Part shown: piece by piece, positions 33,570 through 45,159 of the stretch
How positions within the stretch are numbered: the first letter of the stretch is position 1
How the letters are laid out: each line of letters opens with the position of its first letter
DNA from: Arion vulgaris
Lineage: Eukaryota > Mollusca > Gastropoda > Stylommatophora > Arionidae
DNA length: 64,000 nucleotides
NCBI GenBank assembly: GCA_020796225.1
Contig: CM036768.1
Coordinates: forward strand, 42,544,789 to 42,608,788
Direction: 5' to 3'
Program-made: the position numbers and the translations under genes
Notes under the pieces: model-generated
What the model was told of the DNA's origin: nothing
Databases searched by the model: none
The model's input: the letters and a program-made list of their open reading frames with translations, nothing else

Positions 33570-34160
33570 GCAGTTATTACACTTATAATTACAACAAATG
33601 TAGTCATTTTACTAAGAACTTGGACATTGATAAAAAAACAAGTGGACATATTTAAGTCAAATTGATGAGATACTACATTAAAAGGAGAATTTGATAGTGA
33701 TATCTCAAATGAATGAGTGCATTTCTGTGATTTATGTTTAATTGAGGTATGTTTTAGGTTGTCCAGAATGTCGGCAGTGTAACACTTCTGAGACAGACTA
33801 AATTATAAGAGAACACCGTGCAGTGAAGTCAATCATTGCTATAATACATTCATAGAGAAATACACAAGCATAAACATTGATAAACACATTATAACTGACA
33901 TAGAAGAAATGATAAAATAATATTTCAATTAGGATAAAATATTATCTATATCTATTTCTAAATTGATCAGAGCAAGCTGTCCTGTCTACTATTGTATGTC
34001 TCATTAAGAATTCTTATCGTGTTCATTCATTTGACTTGAGAAAAGACGTCTGACATCATTAGCATGGCTCTGAGAAGTAGTGATGAAGATTTCATGATGA
34101 TTATCATTTCACTCTGGAGAATTGAGTAGAATTATGTTCATTTTATTATTAAGTGGTAGT
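33570..34160. other. AT-rich spacer
   Basis: Nothing recognised on either strand. Confidence 0.35.
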
Positions 34161-34164
34161 GTTG

Positions 34165-35115
34165 CCTAGTGAAACATTTTGTCTTTTCATTGTAAGTGTT
34201 TTCGTCAATCTAGGAGCATTCTCATTGTAAGATGTTTAGTCAGTAGAAGCCTCTCTCTCAGTAATGTTCCGGTCAAGATAGCAACACTTCTCATAGTTTT
34301 CCGAGCAACTCAACCTCTTATAAGTTCCAAGGGAACACCTTCTCATGTAAGTTTCAAGTCAGTTGGACTCTCTCCATGTACAGTTTTCGTCAAGCTACGA
34401 GTATAATACACCTCTCATGAAAGTGTTTCCGTATACAACAATTTCTCATTTAAGTGTTTTCGTCAGCTAGAAGCACTCTCTCTATAGTAAGGTGTTTTCG
34501 TCAAGCTGAAGCACTCTCTCTCAGAAGTGTTTTCGGCAGTAAAGCACTTCTCTCATTGAAGTGTTTTCCGTCAAGATAGCAACACTTTCTCACTGTAAAG
34601 TGTTTCCGGTCAAGCGAGCACTCTGGTCTCATGTAGGTGTTCTCGTCTACAACTTCTCATGTAAGTGTTTTCCGTCTGCAGCCTCTATGTAGTTTTCGTA
34701 AGTGAAGCACTTCTCATTGTAAAGGTTTCCTAAGTAAAGCTGTTTCTCTCATTGTAAGTGTTTTCCTGGTCAAGTAGCAAGCACCTTCTCATAAGTGTTT
34801 TCCGATGAGCACTCTCTCATTGAAAGGTTTTCCACTGGCCTTCTCATTGAAGGTAGTTCCGGTGAAGCGACCTTTCATGAAGTGTTTCCGTCAAGCTTGC
34901 GCACTCTCTAGTAAGTGTTTGGTAGTAGACTTTCTCATTGTAAAGTGTTTCCTTAGTAAGATAGCGAGCACTCTCATTGTAAAGTGTTTTCGGTCAAATA
35001 GTCGAAACTTCTCTCATTTAGGTGTTTTCGTCAAGTGCAAGCTTTCTCTCATTGTAAAGTGTTTTCCCGGTCAAGCTAAGCTTCATTGAAGTGTTTTCGT
35101 CGCTAGCCACTCTCT
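34165..35115. repeat. About 40-bp degenerate minisatellite
   Basis: TCTCATTGTAAAGTGTTTTC followed by GTCAAGCTAGCAAGCACT recurs some twenty times with gaps in almost every unit. Open frames inside are repeat translations, not genes. Confidence 0.85.
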
Positions 35116-35119
35116 CTCT

Positions 35120-36211
35120 CTGCCTTTTAACCTGGATTTGGACATAGTCCCTCAACCAACTTATGTAAAAATCTCTACCTATCTCCTGCACCTCCCTCTA
35201 TATCTTCTTTATATTGTTGATCACTGCCTCCAAAAATCGTCTCCATGTATGTCTCGGTTTTTCCTTCTTTCGCTTTCTCTGCGGATTCCAGGAAAAGATC
35301 CTTGTTGTTTTATTCCTCTCAGTTTTTCGCAAAGTGTCCTATCCAGCGCCAGCGTCTTTTTTTAACCTCTTGGTCCACTGGAATATGTCTTGTTCTCTTC
35401 ATATGTTCCTCATTTGTAAACCTATCATACCAGTTAGTCCCTCTATTCTGCGCATACACCAGTTGATTAATGTTTGCAGTTTATGCGTTTTTGTTTTAGT
35501 AGTTCTCCATGTTTCTAACCCATACAGTAGAACTGCTTTAACATTAGAGTTATATATCCTAATTTTTGTTCTAGATTTGATTTCTTGATACTTCCATATT
35601 TTTCCCACTACAATGAAAGCTTCTCTTTCCTTCTGTATTCTTTTGACATCTCTATCTGTGCCACCCTCTTTGCCTACATTGCTGCCCAAATGTGTATGAT
35701 TCTACCTCTTGAATTGAGATTTAACCGAGGGAGATCGAATTGTCATTTGGTTGGTTAATTCTCATTATCTTTGTCTTTCCCTAATGAATGTTTAGCTTTA
35801 TTTGATGGGACGTTTGATACAGTGTGTTTAGCTTATCCCGCATCTGATTTCATGTATGTGACAGAAGGACTATATCATCAGCGAAGTCCAGATCTTCTAG
35901 TTGCTCTATTAGAGTACATTGGATTCCATTTCTGGTGTTAGTTACTGCTGTCTTAATAATCCAGTCTAATGTCAGTAAGAACAACAAAGCTGATAGAAGA
36001 CATCCCTGACGCACTCCCGTTTCTATTCCAAAAGTGTCTGTTAGTTTCATATCTGTATATGTTGCTCTTATTAGGTTAATAATTTTCCCATAATGTCTCA
36101 TCAATTTCTCAAGGGTTTCCCTATCAATACTGTCAAAAGCTTTCTCATAATCCACAAATCCGATATAAAGTGGGGATTTCCGTTCAATACTTTGTTCTAT
36201 TATTGTACGTT
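35120..36211 (-). pseudogene. LINE C: RT palm and C-terminal part
   Basis: Minus strand from 36205: IIEQSIERKSPLYIGFVDYE, KAFDSIDRETLEKLMRHYGK and GIETGVRQGCLLSALLF, then LEDLDFADDIVLLSHT (36205-35850), which includes the catalytic FADD. After frame breaks come RIYNSNVKAVLLYGLETWRT and INWCMRRIEGL (35689-35399), and the distal WIGHTLRK/R.RGRP type tail reaches about 35120. 5' on the coding strand it is split by SINE-1 and by the 7-kb hAT element; its endonuclease half lies at 43.5-45.1 kb. Confidence 0.9.
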
Positions 36212-36380
36212 GTCCGCCTGCCAAGCGTGTTCGTAGCGCGTTGGACGACGGGTGACAAGCTCTCCTGAGTGCGGTTTCAATTCCGCGGGCTGGTAGAAAA
36301 GTCACAAGTTCTCCAGATTTAAGGTGTTCGTGGCACCGAACCGAAGAGCTGAAAGCTCAAGTGCTTCTGGATCGGTTAAA
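36212..36380 (+). mobile_element. SINE-1 copy inside LINE C
   Basis: Starts GTCCGCCTGCCAAGCGTGTT, has the B-box region GGTTTCAATTCCGCGGGC, and ends AGCTCAAGTGCTTCTGGATC. It sits between ATLRI and TIIEQ of the LINE frame. The flanks ATTATTGTACGT and ATTATGCGTA are a plausible but imperfect target duplication. Confidence 0.85.
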
Positions 36381-36531
36381 AATTATGCGTAATGTGGCTA
36401 TCTGATCAGTGCAGGATCTATTTGGTCGGAAGCCTGTCTGTTCATCTCTTAGTTTAATATCCATGGCATCTCTCAGTCTCTTCAGGATAATTCTGCTAGT
36501 AATTTCTCAGGTACTGACAACACCATTATTC
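36381..36531 (-). pseudogene. LINE C: RT finger region
   Basis: Minus strand reads GIMVLSVPEKLL, a decayed ILKRL segment and LRDEQTGFRPNRSCTDQIAT. It is continuous with 43518 across the hAT insertion (KCENYRG) and with 36211 across the SINE. Confidence 0.85.
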
Positions 36532-36539
36532 CTCTATAG
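36532..36539. repeat. Target-site duplication CTCTATAG (left)
   Basis: Exact partner at 43510-43517. Confidence 0.85.
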
Positions 36540-36779
36540 CAGCGTTTCCCAAAGGGGAGTACCGCCCCCTGTGGGCTGAAGCGTTCTAGGGGGGGCGTAG
36601 CGGCTCGAAAAATGTAGGGGGAATTCAGGCTATCTAAGGGTCAGTGGCTCCTTATAAGAAAAAAATGAATACTATATATTTAAAAATTAATTATTTTAGT
36701 TTTTTTGCGATTGAATAATCATTTAAACTTTTAATTCTGCATTTTAATTCATCTTATGCCCGTTTTACACGATCCATTT

Positions 36780-37200
36780 TTCCAGTGCCAAAATTTATAT
36801 ATATACAGTAATCGCCTTCCAGCTAAATACAATCACATCAACGATACTGTCTGTGTTTGATCAAATTACAGTAGCAATGTGTTGCATGGTGTTATTAAAA
36901 TAACAATCTGTATAAACATGTTACTACATTTATTCGCACATGAAGATAATGAATACAAGTTACTGTTCACTTAAACAGTTACAAGAGATGCTCAAAGTGA
37001 TTTTCATTAGCCTCTAAATCCACCTGGAGATTTACCTGTCTCGAACTTATAATAACAGACACTGTATTTTGCCAGAATTTAGGACACAACACTCTTTTTT
37101 ATAAATCGGATACACACAATGATCGATATACACATCGGATATACACAGACACAGAACAGAAATTGTTCAACTGTTGACAAAATGCAGCGATTATGACGAC
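36780..37200. other. hAT interior, non-coding
   Basis: No coding signal recognised. Confidence 0.35.
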
Positions 37201-37204
37201 GGAG

Positions 37205-37500
37205 TCTTGTGTTGAAAGAGTATTATCGATATAACGGAATACTATGGTAAAACTATATCAATATAAGGGAATACTATGGTAAAACTATATCAATATAAGG
37301 GAATACTATGGTAAAACTATATCATATAAGGGAATACTATGGTAAAACTATATCAATATAAGGGAATACTATGGTAAAACTATATCAATATAAGGGAATA
37401 ATATGGTAAAACTATATCAATATAAGGGAATACTATGGTAAAACTATATCAATATAAGGGAATACTATGGTAAAACTATACAACAATGACGAAACACGTT
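37205..37500. repeat. 32-bp minisatellite, about 8 units
   Basis: AACTATATCAATATAAGGGA plus ATACTATGGTAA repeats. A Penelope-like fragment follows (GACGAAACACGTTAAAAAAG, TTGTAGTTTTAC). Confidence 0.9.
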
Positions 37501-37989
37501 AAAAAAGTCTTGTAGTTTTACCAAAACAATAACAATATGTGTTATTACGTGTTTCACCTGTGTTGAAAGAGAGTATATAGGAAAATTCAGAAAAGTCAAA
37601 TACTTGATTTTTTATATCTTTTGAGGTCTGGGTTAACATACATTTTAGTTCTGGGGGGATGATTGCAGTTGGTCAGATAGCGGGATTTTAGTGTGAATGA
37701 AATGCAGCGGGACAGCAAATATATATATATATGAAATATTTTTACAACGAAGAGTGGAGTCGTTGAACTTTCATAGGTTAATGACCGATTTGGGAACAAA
37801 GAATTTTGGTTTTGTCACGCCATGATTACAGAGAGAAGTAGCATTATAGGACATCTTTACCCAATACCTCTAATGGTATATTCCGTCGGTATGTCAAATC
37901 TATAAATACCAGTAGCTTGATTTTATAATGAAGCTTAGTATAGTAATAAGCTTCATTACATTTTGTATGTACATGATCATAAATCATCA

Positions 37990-39138
37990 GTATGAAGACA
38001 GTTGTCATAAAGTTGTGTCATACAAAGTGTAATATATGAAGTGAGTCATACAAAGGTAATATATAAGTGAGTCATACAAAGTGTAAATATAAGTGGAGTC
38101 ATAAAAGTGTAATATATAAGTGAGTCATACAAAGTGTAATATATAAGTGGAGTCATACAAATTGTAATATATAAGTGAGTCATACAAGTGTAAATATAAG
38201 TGGAATCATACAAAGTGTAATATATAAGTGGAATCTATGACAAAGTGTAATATATAAGTGGAGTCATACAAAGTGTAATATATAAAGGGAGTCATACAAA
38301 GTGTAATATATAAGGGAATACTATGTACTATACAACAGTGCTGAATATTATAAGTCTTGAGTTTAAACATAACAAAGTGTTATATACGTGTTTCCCTGAG
38401 TCATACAAAGTGTATATAGTAAAGGATTCATAAAGTCAATATGATTTGATATCATTTGGGATGGTCATACAAATTTTAGTTCTGTAATGATATAAGTGAG
38501 TCATACAGGATTTGTGTAATATATAAGGGATCATACAAAGTTGAATATATAATGAGTCATACAAGTGAGTGTAATATATTAATAGTGGAATCATACAAAT
38601 GTTGTACCCATATTAAGTGAATCATATAACATCGTGTTCAATATTAATGGATTGTCTATACAAATCGTGTAATATAGTACGTTTGATTGTCATGACAAAG
38701 TTGAATATATAATTTGTGTTGAAATCATAGTTGAAAGTGTAATATATAGTTGAGTCATACAAAGTTGAATATATAAGTGGAGTCATACAAAGTGTAATAT
38801 ATAAGTGGAGTCATACAAAGTGTAATATATAAGTGAGTCATACAAAGTTGAATATATAAGTGGAGTCATACAAAGTTGAATATATAAGTGGAGTCATATA
38901 AAGTGTAATATATAGTGAATCATACAAAGTGTAATATATAAGTGGAGTCATACAAAGTGTAATATATAGTGAGTCATACAAAGTTAATATATAAGTGAGT
39001 CATACAAAGTGTAATATATAAGTGAGTCATACAAAGTGTAATATATAAGTGGAGTCATACAAAGTGTAATATATAAGTGGAGTCATACAAAGTGTAATAT
39101 ATAAGTGGAGTCATACAAAGTGTAATATATAGTGAGTC
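37990..39138. repeat. 28-bp minisatellite, left part
   Basis: GAGTCATACAAAGTGTAATA with TATAAGTG repeats about 35 times. Units near 38330-38750 are badly scrambled. The array continues at 40344-40475 after a LINE insertion. Confidence 0.9.
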
Positions 39139-40343
39139 ATCTTATCTTATCTTATCTTATCTTAACCACATTTGCTGTGAAGCGTCGTGGGAAAGTTAGT
39201 TTCTATCTTGTGCCAGGTGTATTGCGCTTGACGTTGTCAGTCTATGCTTTCGCAGGGACCCTGAGATGTTATCTATCCATCTTGTTCTTGGCCTGCCTCG
39301 TGCTCTGCGCCCTGAGTGTCGATTATGATAGGCACGTGATGGTAGTAAATGTGGTTCTATTCTCATTAAATGGCCGAACCACTTGATTCTTTGCTTCTCG
39401 ATGTACTGTATGCATGGTATAGTACCAACGATGCTTCTGATATTCTCGTTTCTCACTCTATCTCGCCTTGTAACGTTGACAGCTTTTCGTAGACATCTCA
39501 TTTCACATGTTGTAATCTTTCTTTCTTGTGTCTTAGTCAGGGGCCATGTTTGGCATGATAGCAGAGAGTTGGAATAAATATGCAGTTTATCAGATGTCAT
39601 TTGACTGCCATGTTAATGCTTGGATGTTTTAATAGTGGTGACAGTTGGTATGTCACTGCATTTGCCTTCTGGCATCTAGTCTCGATTTCTCTGTCCATCT
39701 TCCATCTGCTGTGAATATACTCCCGAGATATTTGAATTCTGGAGTCTGTTGTATTTGACATTATTCATGTGTATATTTAGTTGACCTGTTGACTGCTTAT
39801 TGTCATGACTTTGTTTGAGGTGTTAATTTTCATGTCATATTTTCCATGTGGCTTGCAGGGCATTTATGTGTTGTTGAAGTTTGTGTTCGTTGTTGTAAAT
39901 TATACTCTGATCATCTGCAAGGAGTAGTTCGTTTATTAAATTGTAGTTGTTATCGAGGTTGTTATCTGTCTTGGTTTCTTGCGTTATCCTGTCTATGTAA
40001 ATATTGAAAAGTATAGGCGAAAGCACACATCCCTGCCTTACTCCTGATGATAATTCAAATTCGTATGTCAGGCCGTCGCTTGTTCGTACTACGCTTGAGC
40101 ATTTTGGTATAGCGCTCTAATATTGTCTAATAGTTGGCCCTGAATTCCATATTCACTTAGTATGGCCCATAGTTTGTTTCTGTTTATTCTATCAAAGGCT
40201 TTTTCTTGGTCTATGAATGCTAAGCTGAGCTGTTTGTCATATTCTATGGTGTTTTCGCTGAGTTGCCTTAGTTTGAACAGGGCATCAGTGCAACTCTTTC
40301 CCTTTCTGAACCCAGAAAGGGAAAGAGTTGCACTGATGCCCTG
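39139..40343 (-). mobile_element. 5'-truncated LINE inserted in the 28-bp array
   Basis: Minus strand: GFRKGKSCTDALFKLRQLSE, LAFIDQEKAFDRINRNKLWA and GIQGQLLDNIRALYQ (40330-40089); MLSPILFNIYIDRI and ELLLADDQSIIYNNE (40026-39835, catalytic ADD); then SLLSCQTWPLTKTQERKITT, CEMRCLRKAVNVTRRDRVRN and KWFGHLMRIEPH (39600-39196). It ends in a (TAAGA)n tail. Frame breaks separate the three parts. The 5' end is a perfect fold-back, and GTGAGTCAT on both sides may be the target duplication, though the array unit itself contains it. Confidence 0.88.
40278..40343. repeat. Perfect 31-bp inverted repeat with 4-nt loop
   Basis: CAGGGCATCAGTGCAACTCT... (40278-40308) and its exact reverse complement (40313-40343) flank AACC. 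It lies precisely at the 5' end of the inserted LINE. Confidence 0.95.
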
Positions 40344-40475
40344 TGAGTCATACAAAGTGTAATATATAAGTGGAGTCATACAACGTGTAATATATAAGTG
40401 GAGTCATACAAAGTGTAATATATAAGTGGAGTCATACAAAGTTAATATATAAGTGGAGTCATACAAAGTGTAAAT
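40344..40475. repeat. 28-bp minisatellite, right part
   Basis: About 4.5 cleaner units of the array that is interrupted at 39139. Confidence 0.9.
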
Positions 40476-40516
40476 ACATCTTTTTATGAATACTGTTGCC
40501 AACTTTATGACTTCAA

Positions 40517-42560
40517 TATGTCTGAATCTAAGAAGAAATGTCGACAGTACAGTATTGAGTATTTGAAATACGGCTTTATTCAGTCTCCTACGAACAATTT
40601 ATTACCTATGTGCTTGATTTGTCAAAACGTATTTTCAAAGGGAACAATGAAACCTTCTAGGCTGCAAGAACATTTCACTAAAATGCACGCTGTCAAAAAT
40701 GATAAAGATTTGTCCCATTTTCAAGTACTAGAAAAAAATATTTGAAATGTCCAAATATATCAACACTTTTTGCGTTGTCCACTAAACAAGATAATGACGG
40801 ATAACAAACTTCTTATAATATTTCATTATTAATCGCAAAAGCTGGAAAACCAGACACAATTGGTGAGGAATTAATCTTGCCGGCAGTAAAAGAAGTCATA
40901 AAACTATGCTTCATAGCCAGCGTCCGATATCATCAGGAAAATTCCTTTGAGCAATAATTCAGTCTAAAGAAGAATATATGAAATGGTTGAAGACGTTGAA
41001 AAATCATTATGCGATTATTTGAAGACAAGCCAATTTTCAACTCGATGAATCAACTCTTCTAAATAATGAAACACTACTCTTATCATACGTTCTATTCATA
41101 AAAGAAGAAAAAATGTGTAAAGAGTTATTATTTGCTAAAGATTTAGAAGCGGAAACAATATTTAATACTATGAATAAGTTTTTTCAACAGAAAGCCATTC
41201 CTATTTGTAATATTTTGTCTGCTGCTACTGATGGTGCTCCAGCAATGACAGGACACCACAAGGGTTTCATAGCGCATTTAAAAGGAGCAGGACTAAATGT
41301 ACTTCCTATTCATTGCGCTATTCATAGTCAACATTTGGTTGCGAATAATTTAAGTCAACGTCTGCAGACGTCGCTCCATTACGCTATTAGAGCTGTCAAT
41401 AAGATTAGAAGCAATCCACTGAGAGTCATATTGTTTAGTCAACTTTGTAGGGAAAATGATGAAGATTTCAGTCGTTTCTTGCTTCACACAGAAGCTCGTT
41501 GGCTTTCAAATGGTATTTGTCTGAATCGATTTTACAATTTATATGATTCAGTACTAGAGTTCCTAGAAAACAAAGACAACGGATTGTGAACCAACCTGAT
41601 TGCATCCAAAAATGACATCACTTATTTGTCAGACCTCTATAAACTATTTAATGAAGTCAATCTACAGTTATAAGGTGATTATTTGAATTTAATTAAAATA
41701 AAAAACATTATTGACGCTTTTGTGGGGAAATTTGATCTGTTCAAGTGGAATCTAGGCTGAGGGAAATATAGTTACTTTTCAAATTTATCAGCAGTGTCTC
41801 TCAAAAAGGATGATTTACTTTCATACTGCCAACACTTAGAGGTTATCCATGCTGATTTCAATGAGCAATTCAAAGAGATTTTAAACATGAATATAACAAA
41901 TTTAGTTCTAGATCCATTCGCACATGTAAACTCAGCAGAATCATCAAATTTAGAAATGGAACTTATAGAACTCACACCAAACGAAGAACTAACAATCAAA
42001 TTCAAAAGTTGATACCAAGAGTTCTGGCTTCAAATATTAATACCTACACTGTACCCTGGATTATGGAAAATAGTGCAGAGATTTTTAATTGCATTTCCAT
42101 CTTCTAATTTGACTGAGCGTATGTTTAGTGCTGTAGTGAAGTTACTATCTATTAGATAGTTGTCATTAATAGACGTAGTTTCTTTTGAAACTGTTTTTGC
42201 GTGAAAATCTGTATTACAATTTTAAATGGCAGACAGGCCCATTTAATTACTTTACACTGGCAGCCGTGTGCTCAATGTACTCGTAATTAGTATTCCCTCG
42301 CCATACAGACAGATTTTCTCCGACTTCAGAGGTACTCATGTTATCGTCCTGAGTAAGACCAGGGACTCGAACAAATGACGGACAGTAGGTTCGAACCCGA
42401 GCTATGAGGCGTCTCACAGCTAGCAGGCCGAGCTACTATCAACTACTCTAGGCAGTCCCCTGAAGTTACTATCTAAGAATAGGAATAGATTGCATATAAA
42501 TGATCGTGGCGATTTATGACTGTTTTGAACGAAAATTGCACTCGATATTAACAAGCTTTT
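40517..42560 (+). pseudogene. hAT transposase relic (ZBED/SCAND3-like)
   Basis: N-terminus 40517-40742: RQYSIEYLKYGFIQSP, then a BED-type zinc finger MCLICQNVFS...PSRLQEHFTKMH (C2 and two H visible). A frameshifted 370-bp stretch follows. The central frame 41113-41589 has ILSAATDGAPAMTG (the TDGAP motif of these transposases), HCAIHSQHLVANNL, VNKIRSNPLR and HTEARWLSNGICLNRFYNLY. The C-terminal dimerisation part reads FPSSNLTERMFSAVVKLLS at about 42095 and resumes after a SINE as LLSKNRNRLHINDRGDL at about 42465. Stops at 40743, 41587, 41670, 41758 and 42010 show it is dead. Confidence 0.9.
42157..42460 (-). mobile_element. tRNA-derived SINE-2 in the hAT transposase, 15-bp target duplication
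   Basis: Splits the dimerisation domain. It is flanked by TGAAGTTACTATCTA at both ends. On the minus strand it begins GGGGACTGCCTAGAGTAGTT with an A-box-like TAGCTCGGCCTGCTAGCTG and a perfect B box GGTTCGAACC. Confidence 0.8.
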
Positions 42561-42564
42561 AAGA

Positions 42565-43145
42565 ATGCAACAGGCCCATCCTTCACATTAATTTGTAATA
42601 TTTCTTTGTATTTTTACTTCGTAAATTCAAAAGCAGCTATTGTGTAATAAATTTGATGGTGTTTGAATTATTACAATAGTATTCTTACTAATGAAATGCA
42701 ATCTCTTAATATGTATTCCGAATGTTCATAGTTAAACCATTGTATGAAACTGCATAATGTTATTAGAGCATTCACTTTATAATCGGTATATATGACTACG
42801 TTTTATCAAAATCTGTATAGCAATAACTGTCTTGAAGATGAAGTACGCATTGGCCACTACTTTTCAAATAATTGTACAACATAAGCAGTCATGTGTCATT
42901 AGTTGCTATTTGAGTGTCTTAATGGCGAGAAGTGGTTAAGTAGACAATAACAGTCAGTCAAGTTCATTAGTTGCTATTAGTCATTAGTTGCTATTGTGAG
43001 TTTCATGCTATTAGTGCTATGGCATTGTGCATAGTGATAGGCATTGCTAATGCTAGTGCTATATTGCATTATGCATTATTTTTATCATAGCTATTAGTGC
43101 TTACATTGTATTTGTTGCATTAGTTGCTATTATTGTAGTGCTATT
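42565..43145. other. hAT 3' non-coding region with low-complexity TTGCTATTAG runs
   Basis: AGTGCTATTAG-like words repeat irregularly at 42895-43140. GGCGAGAAGTGGTTAAG at 42923 is a 5' fragment of SINE-3. Confidence 0.5.
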
Positions 43146-43149
43146 ATAT

Positions 43150-43400
43150 TGGCTATTTGAATGGAGAAGTGGTTAAATCGTTTGCCTCTCATACCGAGGT
43201 TGTGGTTTTGAATCCGGACCGAGATACATGTGCAATTTTGTCATGAGATCCCTAGGATTGTTGCAGGAGCTACGGAGTTTGTGCTTTGTGCAATGCTCTT
43301 GGTAGATGGTATGTCATCTCTATCGACAGGTGTGAAACCATATTGGGAAAACTGGTGCACTGAAGTCAATCCTTGAACCCTTATTTAGTTGCTATTTACT
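43150..43400 (+). mobile_element. tRNA-derived SINE-3
   Basis: GAATGGAGAAGTGGTTAAAT then CGTTTGCCTCTCATACCGAG (A box) and GGTTTTGAATCC (B-box variant) give a tRNA-like head. A conserved-looking body of about 180 bp follows. The same head starts at 42918. Confidence 0.7.
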
Positions 43401-43509
43401 TCAAAAATATCAAACGGCTTCAATATAGAAAAAAATATTGTAATAGGGAGGGCGTTACAAAATTGGTATCTTGCCAGGGGCGGTGGGCCGAAAAGTATGG
43501 GAATCTATG

Positions 43510-43517
43510 CTCTATAG
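43510..43517. repeat. Target-site duplication CTCTATAG (right)
   Basis: Partner of 36532-36539. Confidence 0.85.
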
Positions 43518-45105
43518 TTTTCACACTTCTGAAGGTCTCCTTTCTTTGGTAGCTTCACCAGGTATCCTTCTCTCCAGTTTGCTGGTATTTTTTTCGATCT
43601 CCCAGATTCTGCTAAATAATTTATACAGTAATTTTGTAAATATGCTTATGTTAGCTTTAACCGCCTCCGCTGGAATATCATGTGTGCCGACCGATTTCCC
43701 ATCTTTCAAAAGTTTGATGACTTTACTAATGTCCTCTTTGGATGGTTTCTCACAGTTGATGTCCAAGTCAATTTCTGCAGGTTGGATATATAGGTGATTT
43801 GTAGGTGCTGGTCTGTTCAGGATTTCCTTGAAGTAGTTCATCCATCTTTCCATTTGGTCTCTAACATTAGTGCTAGTTTCCCCATTACTGTTTTTGATCA
43901 GCCCACTTGGTTGACTGTGTTTTCCCGCTAGTTTGGATCAAGATGTAATCTATTTGGTTTCTGGTGTTGCCATCTGGTGAAGTCCAGGTGTATAGTCTTC
44001 TTGGATGGTGCTTGCTTAGGGTGTTCGTAATGGAGAGATTATTTTCTAGACAGCATTCAATTAGTTTTGTGCCTCTTTCGTTTCGCTGTCCTATGCTGAA
44101 AGGACCTTTTATCTTTTCCTCTTCTTCAGCTTTTTCCCTTGCCAACCTTGGCGTTGAATTCGCCCATTACGATCATGATGTCTCTTTTGCCAACGTTATC
44201 TGTTGCTCCTTGTAAATTTGTATAGAATTCGTCGATCTCGTCATCAGGAGCTGTGGTTGTTGGGGCGTGTGCTTGTATTATTGTAATCTTTCTATTTTTT
44301 TCTGTAATCTCATCATGATGAGTCGGTCGTTGATAGGATTGTAACCAAGTAGTGTTGTGGATCTTTTCTTTGCCAAAATGAAACCGACTCCACTCTGTCC
44401 ACTTGTTGCCTTCCCTGAATATATTACTGTGTCACCTGTTGAGATTTTAAAATGCCCCTGGCCAGTCCATCTGTGCTCGGTTATTCCAAGTATAGGTGTT
44501 TTCGTTCTCTCCATCTCATTCCAAATCATGTGGAGTTTGCCATGGTAAAGACTCCTTACATTCTATGTTCCTATTCTCAATTTCTTCCGTAGTCCAATGG
44601 CAGGTCTTTCTGTAGTAAGACAGTCGGGCTTTTGGCCGTCATCACATTTACTTGTACTTGATCTGCCATCTTTCTCTTCCCCAGTTTGCAGAATTGGTCT
44701 GACTGGCCTGGGGGACACGCCATCAGATCTTTGAGTTTTAGTTAATTTCATGTTCTGCATCAAGTTCTTGGCAACATACAATCAGTAGTTTGCCATTGCT
44801 TTCTGATTGGTTCTGGCCACTTAACATGCTGATCTCTAGTGTGTCCTGAGCCCGATACCAGGCTGTTCCAGCTCCCGCCTTCGAAGCCGTTGTTGACATT
44901 GTCAATCTTCCGCCTTTTCTACCGGCAGCCTTGTGTACTGTAGAAGGAAGACTTCCTTTGAGTTTTGCTCTACGTAGTTTCGCCGGCTAGTCGAAGCCGT
45001 TGCCCGGGGTGTAGCTGCTGTATACAAGCAGACTCGAGGAGCCATACGCGAGCTGGGCAGGAGTGGGAGAACCAAATAGGCTCCAGGCCGCCCTAAAAAG
45101 GACGC
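43518..45105 (-). pseudogene. LINE C: 5' region, endonuclease and pre-RT linker
   Basis: Minus strand: a GC-rich 5' region to about 44800, then the endonuclease with HMIWNEMERTKTPILGITEH and RWTGQGHFKISTGDTVIYSG (44529-44278), GVGFILAKK, NPINDRLIMMRL and MTKGPFSIGQRNERG-like text; TWTSPDGNTRNQIDYILIQT (44145-43885) is the endonuclease distal motif. The linker and RT start (43853-43521) read WMNYFKEILNRPAPTN, ISKVIKLLKDGKSVGTHDIP and a frame-shifted YLVKLPKKGDLQKCEN. It continues into 36531 beyond the hAT element. Confidence 0.9.
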
Positions 45106-45159
45106 GACTGCCTCTCACCGTGAGGTACTATCCCTACCATCTCCTGCCCTACCCCACAT

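Larger units (their letters stand above)
36540..43509 (+). mobile_element. hAT transposon with BED-finger transposase relic, 7 kb
   Basis: The left end CAGCGTTTCCC and the right end (other strand) CATAGATTCCC form a short terminal inverted repeat, flanked by an exact 8-bp duplication. The host LINE frame is continuous across it. Inside are a hAT transposase relic (40517-42560), a 32-bp and a 28-bp minisatellite, a 1.2-kb LINE insertion, and two tRNA-type SINEs. The CAG-GTTTCCCAAA start and ZBED/SCAND3-like transposase fit the hAT superfamily. Confidence 0.85.

Noticed and set aside
33324..33649. Minus-strand Phe/Ser-rich proteins (SFSVFFF repeats)
   Set aside because: Antisense of the A-rich LINE-tail minisatellite.
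34179..35089. Open frames of 75-94 residues
   Set aside because: Translations of the degenerate 40-bp array.
42350..42460. tRNA gene with B box GGTTCGAACC
   Set aside because: Part of a 300-bp SINE with a 15-bp target duplication inside the hAT relic.
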